This document shows, piece by piece, positions 7,330 through 13,039 of a stretch of DNA of 13,936 nt. The notes beneath the pieces are model-generated. The model was given only the letters and a program-made list of their open reading frames with translations. It was not told the DNA's origin and made no database searches. The translations under genes were made by a program, and so were the position numbers. This stretch comes from Methylobacterium sp. (GTDB lineage Bacteria > Pseudomonadota > Alphaproteobacteria > Rhizobiales > Beijerinckiaceae): contig JAJKJG010000228.1 in the NCBI GenBank assembly GCA_021154065.1, forward strand, positions 1-13,936. Reading direction: 5' to 3'. How positions within the stretch are numbered: the stretch's first letter is position 1; every line of letters begins with the position of its first letter.

Positions 7330-7650
7330 ATGAAAGTCGAAAAAGCAGCAAAGCAACTCGAGGCGCTCGGCAACCCGACGCGGCTCCAGGTCTATCGCGC
7401 ACTGGTGCGCGCCGGCCGCGCCGGCCTTCCCGTCGGGCGGCTGCAGGAGAAGCTGAACGTCCCGGCCTCGACGCTCTCGCACCATCTGCACCGGCTCATC
7501 CTGACCGATCTCGTGCAGCAGGAGCGTCAAGGCACCACGCTGATCTGCCGGACGAACTATCCGGCGATGCGTGGCCTCCTCGGCTTCCTGGCCGACGAGT
7601 GCTGCGCCGACGCCGTCTGCGTCACCGAATCGGGCAGGGAGGCGGCCTGA
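7330..7650 (+). CDS. arsR: ArsR-family (SmtB/ArsR) repressor with C-terminal cysteine site
   Basis: This is a 106-residue winged-helix repressor of the ArsR/SmtB family, which releases DNA when a metal or metalloid binds. The fold is visible: 'AAKQLEALGNPTRLQVYRALVRAG', then recognition helix region 'LPVGRLQEKLNVPASTLSHHLHRL', then a wing 'LVQQERQGTTLICRTNY'. The classic ELCVCD site of plasmid ArsR is missing. Instead Cys91, Cys92 and Cys97 sit near the C-terminus (DECCADAVC), like the C-terminal As(III) site of Acidithiobacillus ferrooxidans ArsR (Cys95, Cys96, Cys102). Cys73 is a further cysteine. I chose ATG 7330 because it starts the fold; the frame is open back to a TTG at 7255, but that part covers the operator. 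It most likely controls itself and the flavoprotein-MFS genes downstream. Inducer (As(III), Sb(III), methylarsenite or another) unknown. Confidence 0.9.
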   Translation: MKVEKAAKQLEALGNPTRLQVYRALVRAGRAGLPVGRLQEKLNVPASTLSHHLHRLILTDLVQQERQGTTLICRTNYPAMRGLLGFLADECCADAVCVTESGREAA

Positions 7651-7674
7651 TCTTTTTGTTTGACCCAAGCTTCG

Positions 7675-7690
7675 ATGTTTCCAGAACTAT
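7675..7690. promoter_or_regulatory. Second, imperfect ArsR-box-like dyad before the flavoprotein gene
   Basis: ATGTTTC, CA, GAACTAT forms an inverted repeat in which 5 of 7 base pairs match (AT..TTC / GAA..AT). TTGACC at 7659-7664 lies 10 bp upstream and could be a -35. This would give the flavoprotein and MFS genes their own ArsR-controlled promoter. The same bases are the start of a candidate small ORF, so one reading may be chance. Confidence 0.35.
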
Positions 7691-7788
7691 GGTGGCCGCA
7701 ATGGCAAGATGCTCGAAAGCTGGCGGTGAGCGACAAACGCGCGGTCCTCGAACCCCTGAGCGAGGACGCCGAGCGTCGCCTGCGCTGA
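7675..7788 (+). CDS. Candidate small ORF, 37 residues, tryptophan-rich N-terminus
   Basis: This ATG-to-TGA ORF lies in the 175-bp gap between arsR and the flavoprotein gene. It reads MFPELWWPQWQDARKLAVSD, then KRAVLEPLSEDAERRLR. Three tryptophans fall within five residues, followed by a charged amphipathic helix-like part. The second half uses GC-ending codons like its neighbours; the first half does not. No Shine-Dalgarno is visible before the ATG. Internal GTG 7726 is an alternative start. It could be a small protein of the cassette, the remnant of a larger gene, or chance. I do not recognise the family and assign no function. Confidence 0.3.
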   Translation: MFPELWWPQWQDARKLAVSDKRAVLEPLSEDAERRLR

Positions 7789-7825
7789 CGACTTGGGGTC
7801 TTGGCCGAACCGAAAGGAACCCGTC

Positions 7826-9253
7826 ATGACGACCAACATCCGCGATTGTCCCGTTGCCGTCGTCGGCGCCGGACCGGTCGGCCTTGCGGTCGCCGCGCAT
7901 CTCATCGAGCGCGGCGTTCCGGTGCGGGTCTATGAGGCGGGTCCGACGGTCGCGGCGAGCGTGCGCCAATGGGGCCATGTGCGGCTGTTCTCGCCGTGGC
8001 GATACAACACCGACCGTGCCGCCCGCGCGCTTCTCATGCGGCACGGCTGGCAGGAGCCTCCGGCGGACGCCTTTCCGACCGGCGGCGATCTCTACGACGC
8101 CTATCTGAAGCCCCTCGCCGCAACCCCGGAAATGGCGGCCGTCGTCGAAACCGGCAGCACGGTCGAGGCGATAACGCGGCAGGGCCTCGACAGGGTGTCG
8201 GGAAACGGACGCGGAACAAAGCCGTTCGTCGTCTCGGTCGCGAACGGCGGCGGCGCGCTGCGGCGTGACCTCGCACGGGCCGTCATCGACGCGTCCGGCA
8301 CCTGGACCATGCCGAACCCGCTCGGAGCCGGCGGCTTGCCGGCAGAAGGCGAAGCCGAGCACGCCGGCCGGATCGCCTACGGGCTGCCCGCCGTGCTCGG
8401 GCGCGACCGCGCGGCCTATGAGGGACGTGCGACCTGTGTGGTCGGCGCCGGCCACTCGGCCGCGAACGTGCTGATCGATCTCGTGAAGCTTGCTGAGCGC
8501 CGGCCGCGGGCCACCGTCGTCTGGGTGGTGCGCGGCACGAACCCCGGCCGGGTCTTTGGCGGCGGCTTGGCCGATCGGTTGCCGGCGCGGGGCGAGCTCG
8601 GCGCGCACCTGCGGGATCTCGTCGACTCCGGCCGGGTGACGCTCGTGATCGGCTTCTCGGCGACGGCGGTGCGCTCGGCTGGCGACCGCGTGATCCTCGA
8701 AGGTGAGACGGCAGATGGCATCCGCACTCTCGGGCCGGTCGACCGGATCGTGGTCGCGACCGGGCAGCGCCCGGACCTTGCGCTGACCCGCGAGCTGCGC
8801 CTCGCGCTCGACCCCTGGCTCGAAAGCGCGCGGGCGCTCGGACCGCTGATCGACCCGAACCTGCACTCCTGCGGCTCGGTTCCGCCGCACGGCCACCGCG
8901 AGCTCTCGCACCCCGAGCCGGGTTTCTACACCGTCGGCGTGAAGAGCTACGGCCGGGCGCCGACCTTCCTGCTGCTGACCGGATATGAGCAGGTCCGGTC
9001 GGTCGCGGCGGCGATCGCCGGCGATCTCCAGGCCGCCGACGGCACGCAGCTCTGCCTGCCCGAGACCGGCGTCTGCACGAGCCAATTCGAGCGCACCGGC
9101 GGCGACGCATCTCCGGGGTGCTGTGGCGGGCCCGCGCCCGATAACGTCGACGCCTGCTGCCTTGCAGACGTCGAGGCCCGGACGACGAAGGGCGAAGGTT
9201 GCGGCTGCGGCGCGCCTGTCGCATCGTCGCACCGGGCCGTCGAGCCGGTCTGA
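7826..9253 (+). CDS. FAD/NAD(P)-binding monooxygenase-like protein with Cys-rich tail
   Basis: The 475-residue flavoprotein has a flavin-monooxygenase layout. The FAD Rossmann motif VVGAGPVG is near residues 12-19, ending in an acid at the second strand (VRVYEAG). A second dinucleotide site, VVGAGHSAAN, is at 205-214 (NADPH, inferred). 'RIVVATGQRPD' at 308-317 is the usual ATG-type motif. The tail after residue 405 holds eight cysteines: Cys410, 417, 432/433, 444/445, 459 and 461, with two CC pairs and a CGCG. Such thiols suit As(III) or Sb(III) binding. ArsR-linked flavin monooxygenases (ArsO, ArsV) are known, ArsV oxidising methylarsenite and antimonite; whether this protein belongs with them is inference. 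ATG 7826 is chosen because AAGGAA lies 6 nt upstream; the open frame back to TTG 7793 is not needed. Cytoplasmic, between arsR and an MFS gene. Confidence 0.87.
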   Translation: MTTNIRDCPVAVVGAGPVGLAVAAHLIERGVPVRVYEAGPTVAASVRQWGHVRLFSPWRYNTDRAARALLMRHGWQEPPADAFPTGGDLYDAYLKPLAATPEMAAVVETGSTVEAITRQGLDRVSGNGRGTKPFVVSVANGGGALRRDLARAVIDASGTWTMPNPLGAGGLPAEGEAEHAGRIAYGLPAVLGRDRAAYEGRATCVVGAGHSAANVLIDLVKLAERRPRATVVWVVRGTNPGRVFGGGLADRLPARGELGAHLRDLVDSGRVTLVIGFSATAVRSAGDRVILEGETADGIRTLGPVDRIVVATGQRPDLALTRELRLALDPWLESARALGPLIDPNLHSCGSVPPHGHRELSHPEPGFYTVGVKSYGRAPTFLLLTGYEQVRSVAAAIAGDLQAADGTQLCLPETGVCTSQFERTGGDASPGCCGGPAPDNVDACCLADVEARTTKGEGCGCGAPVASSHRAVEPV

Positions 9254-9273
9254 GCATCCCGGGTCAAAGCGGC

Positions 9274-10497
9274 GTGGCGGCATCGGCAACACGATTGGTG
9301 GTCGTCGTCTGCGCCGCGCAGGTGCTGGTTCAGATCGGTGCGTTCTTCTGGCCGGCGCTCTTGCCCCGGATGGTCGCGCTCTGGGGGTTGAGCTACAGCG
9401 AGGCCGGCTGGATCACGGCCGCCTTCTACGGCGCCTACATCGTCGCCGTGCCGGTGCTCGTCACGCTGACCGATCGGGTCGATCCGAAGATCATTTATCT
9501 CTTCGGCGTCTCGTTGACCGTCGCCGGCCACGCGCTGTTCGCCCTGACGGCGGACGGGTTCTGGTCGGCCTTCGGCGCGCGGTTTTTGACCGGCATCGGC
9601 TGGGCCGGGACCTATATGACCGGCCTTAAGCTTCTCGCCGACCGCGTCGACGGCAAGCTGATGTCGCGCGCGACGGCCGGGCACGCGGCGAGCATCGGCA
9701 TCGCCGGCGCCCTGTCGTTCGCCTCCGCCGATTTCCTCGCGCGCGTCGCAGGCTGGAACGCCGCCTTCTTCGCCGCCGCCGCGAGCGCGCTCCTGGCGTG
9801 GCTCGTCGTATGCTTCGCGGTCCCGCGGGCGCCGCGTCGCGACCGGCCGCCGAGCGCCGGCGCGGTTTTCGATTTCCGCCCCGTGCTGCGCAATCGCTCG
9901 GCCATGGCATACGCGATCGTCTACGGCATACACACGCTCGAGATGAGCGCGCTGCGCGGATGGGGCGTCGCCTACCTGGCTTTCGTCGCGACCGCGACCG
10001 GGACGTCCGCGGCGGCGCTGTCGCCGGCGGCGGCGCTGACCGTGCTGGGGCTCGCGGGCACTGTTGCCAGCATCCTCGGCAACGAGGCCGCAATGCTCTT
10101 GGGCCGCCGCCGTCTCATCGCGTCCGCCTTGGTCGCATCGATGGTCTGTGCCTGCCTGCTCGGCCTCGTCGGCCCGAGCTCGTATCTCCTCGCGGCGTCG
10201 CTGCTCCTTCTCTATGGCCCTATCGTGTGGCTCGATTCGTCCTCGTTGACCGCCGGCACGGCCGGAACCGCGGAGCCATCGCGGCGGGGCGCGACGCTCG
10301 CCGTGCATTCGATGCTCGGCTACACGGGCGGCTTCGTCGGTCCGCTCATCGTCGGCTGGATCTTGGATGCGGGCGGCGGCATGGCGCGGCAGGCTTGGGC
10401 CGCCGCCTTCTTCGTCATCGCGCTGCTTTCGGTGATTGGGTTGATTCTGTTCGCGGCAATGCGCCCAAGCGGGTTGGAGGGTGACCGATCGAACTGA
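9274..10497 (+). CDS. MFS transporter, predicted metalloid or oxidised-product exporter
   Basis: About 407 residues with roughly twelve hydrophobic segments, the usual major facilitator size. Segments begin with 'LVVVVCAAQVLVQIGAFFWPAL' and end with 'AAFFVIALLSVIGLILFAAM'. After the second segment the loop 'TLTDRVDPKIIYLFGV' stands where the MFS motif G...DR.G.... normally lies. A long polar loop near the middle ('PRAPRRDRPPSAGA') joins the two halves. It follows the flavoprotein gene by about 20 bp and is surely in its operon. The start is uncertain: GTG 9274 is the best fit to the first membrane helix, TTG 9199 would overlap the flavoprotein, and neither has a strong ribosome site. The substrate is not readable; export of the flavoprotein's product is inferred from context. 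It is not recognisably ArsB, Acr3 or ArsP. Confidence 0.85.
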   Translation: MAASATRLVVVVCAAQVLVQIGAFFWPALLPRMVALWGLSYSEAGWITAAFYGAYIVAVPVLVTLTDRVDPKIIYLFGVSLTVAGHALFALTADGFWSAFGARFLTGIGWAGTYMTGLKLLADRVDGKLMSRATAGHAASIGIAGALSFASADFLARVAGWNAAFFAAAASALLAWLVVCFAVPRAPRRDRPPSAGAVFDFRPVLRNRSAMAYAIVYGIHTLEMSALRGWGVAYLAFVATATGTSAAALSPAAALTVLGLAGTVASILGNEAAMLLGRRRLIASALVASMVCACLLGLVGPSSYLLAASLLLLYGPIVWLDSSSLTAGTAGTAEPSRRGATLAVHSMLGYTGGFVGPLIVGWILDAGGGMARQAWAAAFFVIALLSVIGLILFAAMRPSGLEGDRSN

Positions 10498-10521
10498 TTC
10501 TGCGCGCGCTGCGCCGAAGTG

Positions 10522-10544
10522 CCCGAGCTCTCGGTGAGCTCAGG
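10522..10544. terminator. Hairpin between convergent MFS and peroxidase genes
   Basis: GAGCTC (10525-10530), loop TCGGT, GAGCTC (10536-10541) form a perfect 6-bp stem, extended by CC/GG outside one mismatch. It lies in the 50-bp gap between two facing stop codons. There is no T-run, so it is at best a weak or factor-assisted bidirectional terminator. Confidence 0.45.
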
Positions 10545-10547
10545 GCC

Positions 10548-11852
10548 TCACGGTCTTGGCCGGACCGTGACGGCGAGGCGCATCTCCGGATGGATGCCGC
10601 AGGTGACCGCGAACTCACCCGCCTCGGGGAAGCCGAGCATCACCGTGTCGCCGGGCTCCTGCGCCTCGGAGAAGGCCGGCAGGCGCGGGTCGTCGACGCG
10701 GATGTTGTGGGTGCGGGTGTCGTCGTTGACGAACCGCAGCGCCTGGCCTGCCGCCACCATGACGCTGCCGGGGCTGAAGCGGCGCCCCTTCTGGCGGATC
10801 TCGCTTGCCGCGATTGCGGGCCCGGCCGGCGCCCCGAGCGTCTGCACCCGCGCCGGCAGCGCCGCCGGCCGCGGCGGGTCGTCGCTCGACAGCGTCGCCA
10901 GGAACGCGACAAGCTGTCCCCGCTCCTCGGGCGAGAGGTCGAGGCGGGCTTTGAGGTCGGCCGAGAGGGTCGGGCGCCGGACCACCCCCTCGGCATAGTG
11001 CGCCACCACCGCCTCGAGGTCCGCCAGCGAGCCGTCATGCATGTAGGGCGCGGTCCAGACCCGCTCGCGCAGCGACGGCGTCTTGAAGGCGTGGTCCGCG
11101 GCCGCAAGCTTCAGCTCCTCGCCGCGTCCGCGATCGGCGCCGGGGAGCCCGATGTCGTGGAATGCCTCGTCGGTGAAGCGCCAGCCCTTGTGGCAGGCGA
11201 CGCAGCCCGCCTTGCCGACGAAAAGCGCAAACCCTACGCGCTCCTCCGCGTCGAGGGCCGCCGCGTCGCCCTCGAGCCAGCGGTCGAAGCGGGTCTTCGG
11301 CGACACGAGGGTGCGCTCGAAGCTCGCGAGCGCGGCGCGGATGTGGTCCTCGGTGACGCGCTGATCGTCCGGGAACGCCGCGGCAAAGCGCGCCGCCATG
11401 CCAGGATCGGCGGCAAGGCGCGCCGCCGCCTTGGCGATGTCGCCGCCCATCTCGCGGCCGTTCTCGATCGGTCCGCTCGCCTGCGCCTCGAGGCTAGGCG
11501 CGCGCCCGTCCCAGAAGAAGGTCAGGCCCCAGGCGAGGTTCCACAAGGACGGCGTGCGCCGCGGCAGGGGCTCGCCGTCGAGGGCCAGCCTGCGCGCGAC
11601 GCCGTCGGAGAAGGACAGGGCCGGATCGTGGCAGGTGATGCACGCCGTGGTGCCGTCGCCGGACAGGCGCGTGTCCATGAACAGGGTCCGGCCGAGGTCG
11701 ACCTTTTGCGGAGTGACTGGATTGCCCGCCGGCGCCGGAATCGCGGACGGCCGGGCGAAGGCGGCACGCCACGCCACAAGCGCGTCGTCGGCGGCGAGGA
11801 CGAAGAGCGGCTTCAAGGCGCTTGCACGACGGCTCGGCTGGACGTTGTTCAT
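10548..11852 (-). CDS. Di-heme cytochrome c peroxidase (MauG/CcpA type) fused to a cupredoxin domain
   Basis: This 434-residue protein has two c-type heme sites, CITCH (71-75) and CVACH (217-221), and the distal loop TAPYMHDGSL (268-277), as in bacterial di-heme peroxidases and MauG. Such enzymes reduce peroxide or oxidise protein residues in the periplasm. After residue about 350 a second domain appears: 'RRFSPGSVMVAAGQALRFVNDD', then His382, then Cys418, His421 and Met424 in 'TCGIHPEM'. This is the ligand set of a type 1 copper (plastocyanin-like) site, suggesting built-in electron transfer to the hemes. Export is required for heme attachment, yet the N-terminal hydrophobic stretch 'LFVLAADDALVAW' contains two aspartates, an odd signal peptide. 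ATG 11852 is chosen for lack of a better start; TTG at the LKPLF position is an alternative. It lies downstream of the exported protein gene on the same strand. Confidence 0.9.
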   Translation of the reverse strand: MNNVQPSRRASALKPLFVLAADDALVAWRAAFARPSAIPAPAGNPVTPQKVDLGRTLFMDTRLSGDGTTACITCHDPALSFSDGVARRLALDGEPLPRRTPSLWNLAWGLTFFWDGRAPSLEAQASGPIENGREMGGDIAKAAARLAADPGMAARFAAAFPDDQRVTEDHIRAALASFERTLVSPKTRFDRWLEGDAAALDAEERVGFALFVGKAGCVACHKGWRFTDEAFHDIGLPGADRGRGEELKLAAADHAFKTPSLRERVWTAPYMHDGSLADLEAVVAHYAEGVVRRPTLSADLKARLDLSPEERGQLVAFLATLSSDDPPRPAALPARVQTLGAPAGPAIAASEIRQKGRRFSPGSVMVAAGQALRFVNDDTRTHNIRVDDPRLPAFSEAQEPGDTVMLGFPEAGEFAVTCGIHPEMRLAVTVRPRP

Positions 11853-11876
11853 TTTGGTGGCGGGGACACAACCCTC

Positions 11877-11988
11877 CTCATGCTGAGGTGCGAGCGGAGC
11901 GAGCCTCGAAGCACGCACCGGCGGCTCACGCTGCATCGGCAGGGTTGCGTCCTTCGAGGCTCGCCTTCGGCGAGCACCTCAGGATGAG
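11877..11988. repeat. Inverted pair of Rhizobiales CTCATCCTGAGG-type repeat elements
   Basis: The left copy spans 11877-11916 and begins CTCATGCTGAGG. The right copy, 11947-11988, is the reverse complement form and ends CAGGATGAG. The two match along about 40 bp (shared CTCAT.CTGAGGTGC and GAGCCTCGAAG), separated by 30 bp. The right copy also holds its own perfect hairpin, GCTCGCC, TTC, GGCGAGC (11959-11975). Elements of this sequence are, to my knowledge, scattered in many copies through Bradyrhizobium-like genomes. The pair lies between two same-strand genes and could fold into a long stem that attenuates or protects the mRNA. Confidence 0.75.
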
Positions 11989-12032
11989 GGCTTGGGAGAT
12001 GGCCCCGGATGAACAGCCTTCATGGTCAACAT

Positions 12033-12914
12033 TTACCGGAATCGCCCGAGCTGCAGCTCGATCTTCGACACGTCGGCGAGCACCTGCGACACGTCCCGCA
12101 CCGGCGTCTTCGGCGGCACCGGCGCCGGCCAGGCCTTCTTGAGGTCGGCGAAGGCCGCCTGCGCGCCCTTGAGGGCGTCGGCGTCCTTCTGCCCGATGCC
12201 TTCGGCGACCGTGCCGAAGAGCTTCTCGGCTTGCCAGACGAAGCCGCGGGAGTCCTGGTACTCGACCGGCTTCGCGATCCGGCCCTTGGCGATCGCCTCC
12301 TCGTATTCGCCCATCGCCGAGCGCAGCATCTCGAGGACGGTGTCGACGACGAAGGGCTGCCAGTCCGCCGCCTTTGCCTTGACGCCCTTGTCGGCGGCGG
12401 CGAGGCGCTCTTCGAGCCCTGCCAGCGCGGTGCGGTGGGCGCCCTCGTTCTTCGCCTTGACGGTCTGGGCGAGCGCCTTGAGGGCGGCGAGGAAGGGCGG
12501 CACCTCGTAGGTTTTCAGGTCGCCCCGGATCTTGCCGTAGATCTCCTCCGACGGGTGCAGGAAGTGCGGCAGCGCCTCGGCCCAGCGCTTCTCGCGCACG
12601 AGCTCGTCGCCGACGAGGAGATGGCCGCGGATCAGCTCGATGTCGCGGTAGAAGCGGACCGCCGGCTTGAGGCCCGCGTCGTAGGACGCCTTGGCGCCCT
12701 CGCCGCCCTCGTCCCCCTCCCCGCCTTCGCCGCCGGCTTTCGCCTTGGCGGCGAGCACGAGGGGGGCGCCATGACGGTGCGCCGCCGCGGCGTGGCGGCC
12801 GGCCGGCGCGACTCCGTCGCCGGGGATCGGCAGCGGCCTCTCCTCGTGCGCTGCCACCTGCGAGGTGACGAGAACGGCGGTGCCAAGCCCGACCCAGATC
12901 TTGCGGCGCTTCAT
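12033..12914 (-). CDS. Exported His- and Gly/Glu-rich helical protein, function unknown
   Basis: The 293-residue product starts with a good signal peptide, MKRRKIWVGLGTAVLVTSQVAA, followed by HEERP. ATG 12914 has GGAGGAGA about 6 nt upstream, so the start is secure. The mature N-terminus is low-complexity: histidines ('RHAAAAHRHG'), then 'GGEGGEGDEGGEGA'. The rest is helical with no membrane segment and includes 'DIELIRGHLLVGDELV' and 'WAEALPHFLHPSEEIYGKI', a pattern I associate with uncharacterised exported alphaproteobacterial proteins. The histidines and acidic run could bind a metal; this is inference. No cysteines were seen in the mature part, so it is not a cytochrome. It lies upstream of the heme peroxidase-cupredoxin gene and divergent from the PiuC gene, so a periplasmic metal-handling role fits the context. 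Confidence 0.85.
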   Translation of the reverse strand: MKRRKIWVGLGTAVLVTSQVAAHEERPLPIPGDGVAPAGRHAAAAHRHGAPLVLAAKAKAGGEGGEGDEGGEGAKASYDAGLKPAVRFYRDIELIRGHLLVGDELVREKRWAEALPHFLHPSEEIYGKIRGDLKTYEVPPFLAALKALAQTVKAKNEGAHRTALAGLEERLAAADKGVKAKAADWQPFVVDTVLEMLRSAMGEYEEAIAKGRIAKPVEYQDSRGFVWQAEKLFGTVAEGIGQKDADALKGAQAAFADLKKAWPAPVPPKTPVRDVSQVLADVSKIELQLGRFR

Positions 12915-12956
12915 GCGGTCTCCTCCAGGCGGGTCAAGGCCGCCGCAGGCTGCTAG

Positions 12957-12973
12957 TTTAGAACTGTTGAAAA
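12957..12973. promoter_or_regulatory. Irr-box-like dyad in the divergent gap
   Basis: TTTAGAA, CTG, TTGAAAA has the shape of the alphaproteobacterial iron control element bound by Irr (TTTAGAA and its inverse TTCTAAA). The left half is intact; the right half keeps 5 of 7 positions. It lies between the exported-protein and PiuC-type genes, where iron control is expected. The match is imperfect and untested. Confidence 0.35.
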
Positions 12974-12992
12974 CTGCAAGCGTTTCCAGGCA

Positions 12993-13009
12993 CTTAGCTA
13001 TCTGCTAAG
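12993..13009. promoter_or_regulatory. Perfect 6-bp dyad upstream of the PiuC-type gene
   Basis: CTTAGC (12993-12998), TATCT, GCTAAG (13004-13009) is a perfect inverted repeat 30 bp upstream of the ATG at 13040. It has no following T-run, so an operator is more likely than a terminator. The bound factor is unknown. Confidence 0.4.
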
Positions 13010-13039
13010 GGTCGCCCGGGCAACCGGAACCAAAGTCTC

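Noticed and set aside
7622..9292. A 556-residue minus-strand open frame antisense to the flavoprotein gene
   Set aside because: It is Arg/Gly/Ala/Asp-rich with no family motif. The plus strand encodes a clear flavoprotein with a good ribosome site, so this is a GC-rich shadow.
8947..10308. A 453-residue minus-strand open frame antisense to the flavoprotein end and MFS gene
   Set aside because: Composition is charged and repetitive with no recognisable domain. The MFS membrane segments on the other strand are convincing.
10590..11987. A 465-residue plus-strand open frame antisense to the heme peroxidase
   Set aside because: No motif is present, while the opposite strand has two CxxCH sites and cupredoxin ligands.
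12009..12956. A 315-residue plus-strand open frame antisense to the exported protein
   Set aside because: The minus-strand gene has a signal peptide and an ideal ribosome site; this frame is Leu/Arg/Val-rich shadow sequence.
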